64,000 bases of DNA, from positions 1 to 64,000 of the forward strand of contig NZ_JALHLE010000005.1 in the NCBI RefSeq assembly GCF_022832385.1, given 5' to 3'. Of this stretch, positions 19,432 through 30,048 are shown piece by piece. The notes under the pieces were generated by a model that saw only the letters and a program-made list of their open reading frames with translations, did no database searches and was not told the origin of the DNA. The stretch's first letter is position 1; each line of letters starts with the position of its first letter. Both the position numbers and the translations under genes were made by a program. The stretch comes from Novosphingobium album (ex Hu et al. 2023). Lineage in GTDB: Bacteria; Pseudomonadota; Alphaproteobacteria; Sphingomonadales; Sphingomonadaceae.

Positions 19432-20571
19432 CTATTCGGTCAGATCGTTCCAGGCATCCTTGATGCGGTCAAAGAAACCCTTTGACTGCGGGCACTCCTC
19501 GCCGGTTTCGGTCTCCTGCAACTCACGCAGCAGTTCCTTCTGGCGCGCGGTGAGCTTGGTCGGCGTTTCCACCGTGATCTCGATGACGAGATCGCCGCGG
19601 CCCCTGCCCTGCAGCACCGGCATGCCGGACCCACGCTTGCGAAGCTGCTTGCCCGACTGAATGCCCGCCGGAATGTCGATCGCAATCATCTCGCCATCAA
19701 TGCCGGGGATCTCGATCGAACCGCCCAGAGCCGCCGTGGTGAACGTGATCGGCACGCGCGTGATCAGTGTCGTGCCGTCGCGCTCGAACACCTTGTGCCG
19801 CTTGACGTGCAGGAAGATGTAGAGGTCGCCCGGAGGTGCTCCGAACGGCCCCGCTTCGCCCTTGCCGGACAGACGGATGCGGGTGCCGGAATCGACGCCC
19901 GGCGGAACGTCCACCTGCAGCGTCTGCGGCATGTCGACACGGCCTTCGCCGCCGCACGAGCGGCACGGCTTTTCGATCACCTCGCCCCGGCCATGGCAGG
20001 TCGGGCAGGTGCGTTCGACCACGAAGAAGCCCTGCTGGGCGCGGACCTTGCCGTGGCCAGCGCACATCTGGCAGGTGCGCTTGCTGGTGCCCGGCTCGGC
20101 GCCGGAGCCCGAGCAGGGTTCGCAGGTCTGCGAAACCTCGATAGTGATCTCGGTCTGCTTGCCACGGAACGCCTCTTCGAGGCTGACCTCCATGTCATAG
20201 CGCAGGTCGGCGCCTCGACGCTGCTGCTGGCGGCCGCCGCCAGCGCCGCCAAAGGCGCTGCCGAAGATGGATTCGAAAATATCGCCGATGTCGCCGAACT
20301 CGGCGCCCATCCCGCCCGCACCGCCACCGCCCATGCCCTGCTGGAACGCGGCATGGCCGTACTGGTCGTAGGCGGCCCGCTTTTGCGGGTCCTTGAGGAC
20401 GTCATACGCCTCGTTGATCTGCTTGAAGCGCGCCTCGGAATCCGAGCACCCGGGATTCTTGTCCGGGTGGTAGCGCATGGCGAGCTTGCGGTAGGCCGAC
20501 TTCAGGACCTTGTCGTCGGCGTCGCGCGAAACTTCGAGCAGTTCGTAGTAGTCAATTTCAGTAGCTGACAC
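19432..20571 (-). CDS. dnaJ: Chaperone DnaJ (Hsp40)
   Basis: A 379-residue co-chaperone that delivers substrates to DnaK and stimulates its ATPase. It shows the J domain (about 4-70) with the HPD motif in [10 protein letters not shown], a Gly/Phe-rich segment ([17 protein letters not shown]), four CxxCxGxG zinc repeats ([32 protein letters not shown]) and the C-terminal substrate-binding domain. The start is GTG at 20571, preceded by GGGGGA. It lies 77 bases downstream of dnaK with a strong hairpin between, so its expression is probably lower than that of dnaK. Confidence 0.97.
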   Translation of the reverse strand: MSATEIDYYELLEVSRDADDKVLKSAYRKLAMRYHPDKNPGCSDSEARFKQINEAYDVLKDPQKRAAYDQYGHAAFQQGMGGGGAGGMGAEFGDIGDIFESIFGSAFGGAGGGRQQQRRGADLRYDMEVSLEEAFRGKQTEITIEVSQTCEPCSGSGAEPGTSKRTCQMCAGHGKVRAQQGFFVVERTCPTCHGRGEVIEKPCRSCGGEGRVDMPQTLQVDVPPGVDSGTRIRLSGKGEAGPFGAPPGDLYIFLHVKRHKVFERDGTTLITRVPITFTTAALGGSIEIPGIDGEMIAIDIPAGIQSGKQLRKRGSGMPVLQGRGRGDLVIEITVETPTKLTARQKELLRELQETETGEECPQSKGFFDRIKDAWNDLTE

Positions 20572-20595
20572 GGTGTATCCCCCGCAGATAACCTA

Positions 20596-20628
20596 ACCGC
20601 CACCGGCGCGGATTGCACCGGTGGCGGT
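20596..20628 (-). terminator. Hairpin between dnaK and dnaJ, likely attenuator
   Basis: The arms ACCGCCACCGG (20596-20606) and CCGGTGGCGGT (20618-20628) form an 11-bp GC-rich stem with an 11-base loop. On the transcribed leftward strand the stem is followed by TAGGTTA, a poor U tract. This suggests partial termination or mRNA processing within the dnaK-dnaJ operon rather than complete stopping. Confidence 0.6.
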
Positions 20629-20648
20629 CATGGTTTTCATCAGGACGC

Positions 20649-22559
<1,911 letters not shown>

Positions 22560-22703
22560 TTAACCCCATTCCTCACGTCAGTGGTTGACACCGCGCGGAT
22601 CACCTCCCCCGAAAGGCAAGGCACTTTGCGCAGCTCGATGACGTTCCAAGTCGTCGGAGGGCGATATAGGAGCGGTTTTTGTTGGAACAAGAGCGGCGGG
22701 GTG

Positions 22704-22729
22704 GCATTAGGTACGCGAATTTTCTCAAG
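22704..22729 (-). promoter_or_regulatory. Weak candidate heat-shock (sigma-32-type) promoter for dnaK
   Basis: On the leftward strand CTTGAGA (22729-22723) is followed after 11 bases by CCTAATGC (22711-22704). This resembles the RpoH consensus CTTGAAA / CCCCATNT, with a good -35 but only a partial -10. It would give dnaK a leader of about 140 bases. No CIRCE operator is visible here. A sigma-70-like alternative, TTGTTC-16-TATATC, lies closer to the gene. Confidence 0.25.
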
Positions 22730-22753
22730 GCTTGAAACCGGGGTATCCTGTCC

Positions 22754-23284
22754 GTGAAACCGTTCAGCAAGTTCGCTTTTCTTTGCACAGCTGCAGCACT
22801 CGCGGCGCTTGCAGGCTGCCAGCAGGCTCCTTCGCCCGCACCAGAAGGAACAACTTCGGAAGTCCCGGGCCCCGATGCCCGCCTCGGCATTGCCGTAAGC
22901 GACGGACGCCTGGTCCTGCCAATCGTGGCGGGCCGCCCCGCCGCAGCCTACTTTTCCGTTCGCAATGACGGCGCTGCCAACGCGACGCTCGCCGGTGTCC
23001 ATGTCGCGGGTGCCGCCAAGGCAGAGATGCACAAGACCGAAGGTGGCACCATGAGCCCTGTCGACTCCGTCGAGATCGCACCGGGAACGACGATCGAATT
23101 CGCACCGGGCGGTTACCACGTCATGGCCTTCGAACTGTCGGACAGCCTGAAGCCGGGCAGCACTACGGAACTCACCTTTACGTTCTCCGATGGCGACAAG
23201 GTCTCCATGCCCGTGCGTATCGAAAGGATGGGTGACGGCATGCATGATCATGGCGGTTCCGGGATGGAAGGAATGGGTCACTGA
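22754..23284 (+). CDS. PCu(A)C-type copper-binding lipoprotein
   Basis: A 176-residue periplasmic copper chaperone. The N-terminus is a lipoprotein signal peptide with lipobox LAGC (Cys22). The copper-binding pattern is exact in its second half: Met, 21 residues, then HVM (in TMSPVDSVEI to GGYHVMAF), preceded by EMH. The tail is rich in His and Met (GMHDHGGSGMEGMGH), which probably binds additional copper. The start is GTG at 22754 with a weak ribosome-binding site. Family members hand Cu(I) to cytochrome oxidase CuA sites. No SCO or oxidase genes are adjacent, so the partner is not shown by context. Confidence 0.87.
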   Translation: MKPFSKFAFLCTAAALAALAGCQQAPSPAPEGTTSEVPGPDARLGIAVSDGRLVLPIVAGRPAAAYFSVRNDGAANATLAGVHVAGAAKAEMHKTEGGTMSPVDSVEIAPGTTIEFAPGGYHVMAFELSDSLKPGSTTELTFTFSDGDKVSMPVRIERMGDGMHDHGGSGMEGMGH

Positions 23285-23346
23285 CGGCACTGCCCGGCGA
23301 GCACTCATGCCGGCCGGGCGCCGAACGGCCGCTAACAGCCGGTGAA

Positions 23347-23781
23347 ATGCAGCTTGTCCGGTCGGTATTCGGCAAGGCCATTGACTGCAGCCCGGTCCGC
23401 ATACGCCGGCGGCGATGGTTTCCCTTTCAGCCTGCAGGCACTGTCATGGCGCCCTGCGGCCATCTGCACTTTCATCCCCGCTCGGAAGGCTATTGCGACG
23501 ATTTCTCGCAAGGCACAATCGCGATGCAGGGCCTGTTCATTCATGAAATGACGCATGTCTGGCAAACCCAGACCCGGGGGCGCTGGTACCTTCCCCTGAT
23601 GCGCCATCCCTTCAGCCGCTACAGCTACGCGCTGCAGCCGGGCTGGACGCTGGAACGCTACGGCATCGAACAGCAGGCCGAAATCGTGCGGCATGTCTTT
23701 CTGCTGTCGCACGGCATTGCCGTGCCGGGCGCGGAGCCGTTGACGCGATACAAAGGCGTATTGCCGTTTGCCCCCGGCTGA
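23347..23781 (+). CDS. Small HExxH protein, Vgr-related
   Basis: A 144-residue protein with a zincin-like motif HEMTHVWQ (His66, Glu67, His70) and a downstream acidic candidate ligand in GIEQQAEIVRH. Similar small proteins in sphingomonads are labelled 'vgr related', but nothing of a VgrG spike is visible, and the name may be inherited. There is no signal peptide. The ATG at 23347 starts just after the PCu(A)C lipoprotein gene, 62 bases downstream on the same strand, so co-transcription is possible. It may be a metalloprotease or a metal-binding protein; activity is unproven. Confidence 0.65.
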   Translation: MQLVRSVFGKAIDCSPVRIRRRRWFPFQPAGTVMAPCGHLHFHPRSEGYCDDFSQGTIAMQGLFIHEMTHVWQTQTRGRWYLPLMRHPFSRYSYALQPGWTLERYGIEQQAEIVRHVFLLSHGIAVPGAEPLTRYKGVLPFAPG

Positions 23782-23942
23782 CCGAGGCCACTGCCACACT
23801 GCATTCCACTCGTCCGGGATTGCCGGGCGTGCAGCGCAACCTTCGCGTCACCCGATTACGTACATCACACATTACCCGGAGGGCGTCGATTTAAGGAACA
23901 AACGTTATCATCGCTGCGAAATCCCCCCGTAAGAGGCCTTTG

Positions 23943-25682
23943 ATGGTTATTCGAAAGAAGATTGGCGTCATCACGATACTCGCAGCCGTGGGCCTGCTGG
24001 CCACCGTGGCCGTGGGCTTGTGGACCCTGGGCAGATCAATGCAGGATGACGTCGCAAAGGCCACGCGGCAGAATGTCGAATCCGTCTACGGTATCCTCGA
24101 GCATTTCCATTCTCTGGAAACAAGCGGAACTCTCTCACGCGATGAAGCCCAAAAGGCGGCTCTCGCGACGATTTCAGCGCTGCGTTACGATGGAGAGAAC
24201 TATTTCTGGGTCAATGACATGGCCCCGAACATGCTGATGCATCCGCTGAAACCGGCCCTGGACGGCACCGACATCTCGGGACTTACCGACGCCTCCGGTG
24301 AACCCATGTTCGTCAAGATGGTCGATGTGGTCAAGAAGGACGGACAAGGCTTCGTCGACTACAATTGGGACAAGCCCTCCGGCGAAAAGGCCGTACCCAA
24401 GATCAGCTACGTGAAGGGTTTCGCGCCCTGGGGCTGGATTGTCGGAACAGGCGTCTACGTCGACGATATCCGTTCCGCCATCATTTCCCACGCTGTCACG
24501 CTGGCGATTGGCGTATTTCTCCTGCTGTCGGTGGTTGTCTACGTCAGCCACCGCCTGGGCAATTCTATCACCGTACCGGTCGAAACGCTTACCGAGCGCA
24601 TGCGCGCGCTGGCGGAGGGCGATGTCGACAGCGAAATCCCCGGCCTCGATCGAGCCGACGAGATCGGCAAGATGTCACAGGCACTCGCGGTATTCCGCGA
24701 CGCAGCCATTGCCAAGGCCGTGGCCGAAGCGAACCAGCAACAGGCCGTCGACAAGGTCGGAGAACATCTCGAACGGCTTTCACGCGGCGACTTGTCGGAC
24801 CGTCTCGATTCCATGCCTGCCGGCTACGAAGCGCTCCGCACCAATTTCAATGCGGCCCTGGAGGGGCTCGAAACGGCGATGCTGACCGTGCGGGAAAATA
24901 CGATCAACGTCAGCGACGCCTCGAACGAGATCCGCAACGCCTCGGATGACCTTGCCCGGCGCAGCGAACGTCAGGCGGCATCGCTCGAAGCCATTGCCCG
25001 CGCCCTGGTCGAGGTTACAGAAGCCATTCGATCGACCGCGCTTGATGCCCGCGAAGCGAACAATGTCGTGACCGAAGCATCGACCCAGGCCCAGCGTTCG
25101 GGCGAGATTGTCCACCGCGCCGTCAGGTCGATGGATGAGATCCGTACCGCCTCGACGAGTGTCCACGACGTGATCGCGGTGATCGACAGCATCTCGTTCC
25201 AGACGAACCTGCTGGCTCTCAACGCAGGCGTCGAAGCGGCACGTGCGGGTCCGGCGGGCAAGGGCTTTGCTGTCGTCGCAGAGGAAGTGCGCGCGCTGTC
25301 TCTGCGCTCGTCTGAAGCGGCGAAGGAAGTCAACGAGCAGGTGAACGCCCTGGTCGGCCAGGTCACAACCGGGGTCGAGGCCGTGAGCGAAGCCGGTCAG
25401 CTGCTCGAACGGATTTCTGCCATGATCTACGAAATCAGCACGATCGTGACAAACATTGCCGGATCTGCCGAACGTCAGGCCACCAGCGTAACCGAAGTCA
25501 GCTCGCGCGCAACCGGGCTCGAGGAAATGACGCAACAGAACGCGGCCATGGCCGAAGAAGCCACCGCAGCCTGTTCGAACCTTGCGTCGAATGCTTCGGT
25601 TCTGATGTCGGAAGTCAGCCGTTTTCAGGTCAGCGAAAAGCGTCCAGGCCCGGCAGCGCGGAAACTGGCCCGCGTCGCCTGA
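23943..25682 (+). CDS. Methyl-accepting chemotaxis protein with a single-Cache sensor domain
   Basis: A 579-residue chemoreceptor: a short cytoplasmic start, a first membrane helix (about 7-28), a periplasmic sCache-like domain (YFWVNDMAPNMLMHP, MVDVVKKDGQGFVDYNWDKP, GTGVYVDD), a second helix (about 180-203), a HAMP domain, and a cytoplasmic signalling domain with the conserved hairpin tip IDSISFQTNLLALNAGVEAA. The ATG at 23943 follows AAGAGG. Sensors of this class often bind small organic acids, but the ligand is not readable here. No cheA, cheW or flagellar genes are nearby, so it works with a system encoded elsewhere. Confidence 0.93.
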   Translation: MVIRKKIGVITILAAVGLLATVAVGLWTLGRSMQDDVAKATRQNVESVYGILEHFHSLETSGTLSRDEAQKAALATISALRYDGENYFWVNDMAPNMLMHPLKPALDGTDISGLTDASGEPMFVKMVDVVKKDGQGFVDYNWDKPSGEKAVPKISYVKGFAPWGWIVGTGVYVDDIRSAIISHAVTLAIGVFLLLSVVVYVSHRLGNSITVPVETLTERMRALAEGDVDSEIPGLDRADEIGKMSQALAVFRDAAIAKAVAEANQQQAVDKVGEHLERLSRGDLSDRLDSMPAGYEALRTNFNAALEGLETAMLTVRENTINVSDASNEIRNASDDLARRSERQAASLEAIARALVEVTEAIRSTALDAREANNVVTEASTQAQRSGEIVHRAVRSMDEIRTASTSVHDVIAVIDSISFQTNLLALNAGVEAARAGPAGKGFAVVAEEVRALSLRSSEAAKEVNEQVNALVGQVTTGVEAVSEAGQLLERISAMIYEISTIVTNIAGSAERQATSVTEVSSRATGLEEMTQQNAAMAEEATAACSNLASNASVLMSEVSRFQVSEKRPGPAARKLARVA

Positions 25683-25711
25683 CGCCGCGGGCCTGACATT
25701 CCGGAAATGCT

Positions 25712-26275
25712 TCAGTCCGGCTTTTTCGCGACCGCGACCATGGCGGGGCGAAGGAGCCGGTCCTTGATCATGTAACCGGCCTGCAGTTCCTGCACGACCG
25801 TCCCCGGTTCGGCATCGGCCGAGGGCACTTCGAGCATCGCCTGATGCTGGTTCGGATCGAGCGGCAGGCCTGTCGCGGCAATGCGGCTGATCCCGTGCGA
25901 CGCAAAAACCTTGTCGATTTCACGCGAAGTCGCCTCGATACCGGCAACAAGGCCTTTCAGCTTTTCATCGTCGCGCAGATCTGCGGGAATGGCGGTCAAG
26001 GCGCGCGCCAGATTGTCGGCTACCGACAGGATGTCGCGCGCAAAGCCCGTTGCCGCGTAAGCGCGTGTGTCGGCAATGTCCTTTTCCAGGCGGCGCCGCA
26101 CATTCTGCGTTTCCGCCTTGGCGTAGAGCACATCCTGCTTCGCGACTTCGAGGTCCTCGCGCAGCCTGACGAGCTCTTCGTTTTCGCCCTGCTTGTCCAG
26201 CATTTCCTCCGGCACACCCTTGAGTTCATCGGCCGCCGCCGTGTCTTCTGGCGACTGGGTCTTGTCTTCGTTCAT
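25712..26275 (-). CDS. grpE: Nucleotide exchange factor GrpE
   Basis: A 187-residue DnaK co-chaperone that releases ADP. A long N-terminal coiled coil (about 35-85, LREDLEVAKQDVLYAKAE) is followed by RDILSVADNLARAL and the C-terminal beta domain with GTVVQELQAGYMIKDRLLRPA, a near-perfect GrpE signature. The ATG at 26275 was chosen because the upstream extension overlaps hrcA and is not family sequence. It lies 16 bases after the hrcA stop, forming a hrcA-grpE operon, and converges on the chemoreceptor gene. Confidence 0.96.
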   Translation of the reverse strand: MNEDKTQSPEDTAAADELKGVPEEMLDKQGENEELVRLREDLEVAKQDVLYAKAETQNVRRRLEKDIADTRAYAATGFARDILSVADNLARALTAIPADLRDDEKLKGLVAGIEATSREIDKVFASHGISRIAATGLPLDPNQHQAMLEVPSADAEPGTVVQELQAGYMIKDRLLRPAMVAVAKKPD

Positions 26276-26291
26276 TATCTTAAGGTTCCAG

Positions 26292-27335
26292 CTATCCGAT
26301 AAGCTTGCCCAGGCTCTGGGCGGTGAAATCCACCATGGGGACGACCCGCGCATAATTCAACCGAGTCGGGCCGATAACCCCCACCACGCCAACCACGCGC
26401 CCCTCCCGGTCCCGGTACGGCGATGCGATCACCGAAGAACCGGAAAGTGCGAAAAGGTGGTTTTCAGACCCGATGAAAATGCGCGTCGATTGCGCTTCGC
26501 GCGCCATGTCGAGAAGATCGGCAACCGATTGCTTGTTCTCGAGATCGTCGAGCAACGAGCGCACGCGCTCAAGATCGGAAACCGCATTGTCGTCCAGCAG
26601 GTTGGCCTGGCCGCGCACGATCAAGACCGGACGCTGCATGGCATCCTCACTCCACACAGCAAGGCCGCGTTCGACCAGATCACGGCTTGCGGAATCAAGG
26701 GCCGATTGTCCCGATGCAATCTCGGCCCGCATCAGCCGGGCCGCATCCGACAGCGTCCGGCCGGCGAGCCTCGCGGAAATATAATTGGATGCTTCCTCCA
26801 GCGCGCTGGAGGACAGCCCGACCGGCATTTCCAGCACCCGGTTTTCGACCCCACCATCTTCCCCAACCAGCACCGCCAGCGCGCGATCAGGGGTCAACGC
26901 CACAAGTTGCAACTGCATCAGTCGCGGCTCCCGCCTCGGCACCATGACGACGCCCGCTCCCGACGACAAATTCGAAAGGAGCGCGCTGGTCGCCTCCAGT
27001 GCGGCTTCGATCGGGCCCGGCGCGGCAATGCGACTTTCGATCGCAGCGCGCTCTTCGGCAGTGGGCTCTGCAACCTGCATTATGCCATCAACGAACAGCC
27101 GCAATCCGGCGTCGGTCGGCAGGCGCCCGGCGCTGGTGTGCGGTGCGGCGAGCAGGCCAAGTCCCTCCAGATCGGCCAGCACCGAACGGATCGAGGCGGA
27201 CGACAGGTTTACACTGCCCTGTCCGGCCAGCGCCTTCGAGCCGACCGGCGTTCCGGTGGCGAGATACCCTTCTACCACGAGACGGAAAATCTCGCGGGCC
27301 CGGGTGGTCAGTTCGTTGATCGGCTGCGTCGGCAT
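26292..27335 (-). CDS. hrcA: Heat-inducible transcription repressor HrcA
   Basis: A 347-residue repressor with an N-terminal winged-helix DNA-binding domain (about 1-75, containing SSASIRSVLADLEGLGLL and PHTSAGRLPTDAGLR) and a GAF-like dimerisation region ending in VGVVGVIGPTRLNYARVVPMV. HrcA proteins bind CIRCE operators near heat-shock genes and depend on GroEL for folding. I see no CIRCE repeat (TTAGCACTC-N9-GAGTGCTAA) upstream of hrcA, grpE or dnaK here, so its target in this organism may lie elsewhere, for example groESL. The ATG at 27335 has AGGTGAA upstream. It is divergent from rph. Confidence 0.96.
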   Translation of the reverse strand: MPTQPINELTTRAREIFRLVVEGYLATGTPVGSKALAGQGSVNLSSASIRSVLADLEGLGLLAAPHTSAGRLPTDAGLRLFVDGIMQVAEPTAEERAAIESRIAAPGPIEAALEATSALLSNLSSGAGVVMVPRREPRLMQLQLVALTPDRALAVLVGEDGGVENRVLEMPVGLSSSALEEASNYISARLAGRTLSDAARLMRAEIASGQSALDSASRDLVERGLAVWSEDAMQRPVLIVRGQANLLDDNAVSDLERVRSLLDDLENKQSVADLLDMAREAQSTRIFIGSENHLFALSGSSVIASPYRDREGRVVGVVGVIGPTRLNYARVVPMVDFTAQSLGKLIG

Positions 27336-27421
27336 TTCACCTGCAATTTAGGCAATGGGCTTGCAGCCTCAAGCCTTATGCGCAAAGGGGCGGCGCGTAA
27401 TCCACGATAAGGACATGCCCA

Positions 27422-28147
27422 ATGCGCCCTTCCGGCCGTGCCCCTGATGAAATGCGTCCCATCGAAATCCTCACCGGCTACACCAAGCATGCCGAAGGTT
27501 CGGTGCTGATCTCCTTTGGCGATACCCGCGTGCTGGTGACTGCCAGTGTCGAGGAAAAGGTCCCCTCGTTCCTGCGCGGCAAGGGTGAAGGCTGGGTGAC
27601 GGCGGAATATTCGATGCTGCCCCGCGCCACGCACACCCGCGGATCGCGTGAAGCGGCCAAGGGCAAGCAGTCGGGCCGCACGCAGGAAATCCAGCGCCTC
27701 ATCGGCCGCTCGCTGCGCGCTGTCGTCGACATGAAGAAGCTCGGCGAACGCCAGATCGTGCTCGATTGCGACGTCATCCAGGCCGACGGCGGCACCCGCA
27801 CGGCCTCGATCTCGGGCGCATGGGTCGCACTGCGTCTCGCAGTCGACAAGCTGATGGCCGAGGGCAAAATCAAGGAAGACCCGATCGAAGCGCGCGTCGC
27901 TGCAATCTCCTGTGGCATCTGCGAAGGCACGCCGGTGCTCGACCTCGACTATATCGAGGACAGTTCGGCCGATGCCGATGCCAACTTCGTGCTGATCGAA
28001 GGCGGCAAGATCGCCGAGGCACAGGCCACCGCCGAAGGCGCGACCTATGACGAGGAAGGCCTGCTGCGCCTGCTCCGCCTTGCCCGCATCGGCTGCGACC
28101 GCATCTATGCAGCACAGGCCGAAGCCGTCGCCAGCACGCCACGGTAA
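27422..28147 (+). CDS. rph: Ribonuclease PH
   Basis: A 241-residue phosphorolytic 3'-to-5' exoribonuclease that trims tRNA 3' ends. Family motifs run throughout: the N-terminal MRPSGR and [14 protein letters not shown], the [13 protein letters not shown] arginine-rich loop, [16 protein letters not shown], and the [18 protein letters not shown] phosphate-binding region. The ATG at 27422 follows AAGGA at ideal spacing. It is divergent from hrcA, with rdgB downstream after a terminator-like hairpin; hrcA/rph divergence is a common alphaproteobacterial arrangement. Confidence 0.97.
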   Translation: MRPSGRAPDEMRPIEILTGYTKHAEGSVLISFGDTRVLVTASVEEKVPSFLRGKGEGWVTAEYSMLPRATHTRGSREAAKGKQSGRTQEIQRLIGRSLRAVVDMKKLGERQIVLDCDVIQADGGTRTASISGAWVALRLAVDKLMAEGKIKEDPIEARVAAISCGICEGTPVLDLDYIEDSSADADANFVLIEGGKIAEAQATAEGATYDEEGLLRLLRLARIGCDRIYAAQAEAVASTPR

Positions 28148-28153
28148 CAAAAC

Positions 28154-28195
28154 GTTACTGCCATTCTCCGGGACGGAAGTGGCAGTAACTTTAAT
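28154..28195 (+). terminator. Intrinsic terminator after rph
   Basis: The arms GTTACTGCCA (28154-28163) and TGGCAGTAAC (28180-28189) form a perfect 10-bp stem. The 16-base loop can pair further (TTC with GAA, CCG with CGG). The stem is followed by TTTAATT. The structure starts six bases after the rph stop and precedes rdgB. Confidence 0.7.
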
Positions 28196-28255
28196 TCACC
28201 AAGACGTTCCGGCAGGCTGGCAAGGCCACCATTCGACCCCGTGCAGGACTGTGAG

Positions 28256-28885
28256 ATGACCCGCAAACTCGACAACAAGCGTCTTGTCATTGCCACGCAC
28301 AACGCGGGCAAGCTCAGGGAAATCTCCGCCCTGCTCGCGCCGTACGGAATCGAATGCCTCTCCGCCGGTCAGCTAGGACTGCCCGAGCCGGAAGAGACCG
28401 GCACGACCTTCGTCGAAAACGCACTGATCAAGGCCCATGCCGCCGCGAAGGCCGCGCAGCTTCCCGCGCTAGCCGACGACAGCGGCCTTTCGGTTACGGC
28501 TCTGGGCGGCAAGCCCGGCGTCTACACCGCCGACTGGGCCGAACGGCAATGGTTTGAAGGCGATCCCGGCCGCGACTGGTACATGGCGATGGGCAAAGTC
28601 GAAGGTCTGCTGTGCGAACAAGGGCCGGATGTCGACCGCTCCTGCTGGTTCTCCTGCGTCCTCGCGATCGCCTGGCCCGAAGGCGACGAGGCGGTCTATG
28701 ATGGCCGCGTCAACGGCAACTTTTCGTGGCCACCACGCGGGACCATGGGCTTCGGCTACGATCCCGTCTTCGTGCCTGAAGGCCGTGAGGTGACCTTCGC
28801 CCAGCTCGATCCCGAGGAAAAGCACCGGATCAGCCACCGCGCCGATGCTTTCGCCAAGCTGGTCGCGGAGCAGTTCGGCGGCTAG
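28256..28885 (+). CDS. rdgB: XTP/dITP pyrophosphatase (non-canonical purine NTPase)
   Basis: A 209-residue house-cleaning enzyme of the HAM1/RdgB family that hydrolyses dITP and XTP to monophosphates, keeping deaminated purines out of DNA. Motifs are IATHNAGKLREI at the N-terminus, ETGTTFVENALIKA, the catalytic LADDSGLSV and GTMGFGYDPVFVPEG, with RISHRADAFAKL near the end. The ATG at 28256 (MTRKLDNK) has AGGA eight bases upstream; an in-frame GTG at 28241 is less likely. It is followed by hemW after 11 bases. Confidence 0.95.
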   Translation: MTRKLDNKRLVIATHNAGKLREISALLAPYGIECLSAGQLGLPEPEETGTTFVENALIKAHAAAKAAQLPALADDSGLSVTALGGKPGVYTADWAERQWFEGDPGRDWYMAMGKVEGLLCEQGPDVDRSCWFSCVLAIAWPEGDEAVYDGRVNGNFSWPPRGTMGFGYDPVFVPEGREVTFAQLDPEEKHRISHRADAFAKLVAEQFGG

Positions 28886-28896
28886 ACTCACGGCTT

Positions 28897-30048
28897 ATGG
28901 CGCGAGCGCTCTACATCCACTGGCCGTTCTGCCTCGCAAAGTGCCCCTATTGCGACTTCAACAGCCATGTCCGCGAGACAGTGGACCATGCCCGCTGGGA
29001 ACAGGCCCTGCTAGCAGACATGCGGCACGAACGGGCGATGGTACAAGACGAGCCGCTTGAAAGCATTTTCTTCGGCGGCGGCACACCTTCATTGATGCCC
29101 CCTGCTCTCGTCGAACGCCTGCTGCGCGAGGCCGAGGACCTCTGGGGCTTTACGCAGGGCATCGAGATCACGCTGGAGGGCAATCCCTCTTCGGTGGAAG
29201 CAGCGAACTATGCCGCATTGGCTGCGGCAGGTGTAAACCGCGTTTCGCTCGGCGTGCAGGCGCTCGACGATGAAACGCTGCAGTTCCTTGGCCGCCTCCA
29301 CAATGCTGCCGAAGCATTGACTGCACTGGACGTTGCACAACAGCATTTCGGCCGCGTCAGCTTCGATCTGATCTATGCCCGCCCGGACCAATCACTGGCC
29401 AAATGGCAAGCCGAACTGGCGCGCGCACTGTCATTCGGCACGGGACATTTGTCGCTCTACCAGCTCACGATCGAGCCGGGCACGCGGTTCGAGACGATGG
29501 TTCGCAAGGCCGAGTTCGCGCCGCTCGATGAAGACGCCTGCGCCGACATGTTCGCCCTGACTCGCGACATGACAGCTGAGGCCGGGCTTGCCGCCTACGA
29601 AGTGAGCAACCATGCCCGCCCCGGAGAGGAGAGCCGCCACAACCTCACCTACTGGCGCTATCAGGATTATTGCGGCATCGGCCCCGGCGCGCATGGGCGG
29701 CGTGCAGGACAGGCGACCGTTCGGCATCGCAAGCCGGAGAACTGGCTGCAGGCCATTAGCCAGTCCGGTAACGGAATTAGCGAAACCCGCCCTCTCGGTA
29801 CGCGCGAACAGGCGAGCGAAGCCATGCTGATGGGCCTGCGTCTGCGCGAAGGTGTCGATCTCGAAGCCACGACCGCGCGTTTCAGCCTTGCATCCACAGA
29901 GGTGCTCGATGAAGCGAAAGCCCGGTTCTACGAAAAGCAAGGCCTCGTCTGGCAGACGGGCTCGCGCCTCGGTGTCACCGACGAAGGAATGCCGCTGCTG
30001 GACGGCCTGCTCGCGGAACTCGTTCCCGCCTCGCTTGTGGAACCATGA
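28897..30048 (+). CDS. hemW: Radical SAM heme chaperone HemW
   Basis: A 383-residue protein with the N-terminal radical SAM motif CLAKCPYC (Cys12, Cys16, Cys19) in the context YIHWPFCLAKCPYCDFNSHV. Other motifs are FFGGGTPSLM, the substrate region GVQALDDETLQFLGR and YEVSNHARPGEESRHN. HemW is often annotated as oxygen-independent coproporphyrinogen oxidase, but it lacks the extra N-terminal region of HemN and is thought to insert heme into proteins. The gene starts 11 bases after rdgB, and its stop overlaps the xerC start by four bases. Confidence 0.93.
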   Translation: MARALYIHWPFCLAKCPYCDFNSHVRETVDHARWEQALLADMRHERAMVQDEPLESIFFGGGTPSLMPPALVERLLREAEDLWGFTQGIEITLEGNPSSVEAANYAALAAAGVNRVSLGVQALDDETLQFLGRLHNAAEALTALDVAQQHFGRVSFDLIYARPDQSLAKWQAELARALSFGTGHLSLYQLTIEPGTRFETMVRKAEFAPLDEDACADMFALTRDMTAEAGLAAYEVSNHARPGEESRHNLTYWRYQDYCGIGPGAHGRRAGQATVRHRKPENWLQAISQSGNGISETRPLGTREQASEAMLMGLRLREGVDLEATTARFSLASTEVLDEAKARFYEKQGLVWQTGSRLGVTDEGMPLLDGLLAELVPASLVEP

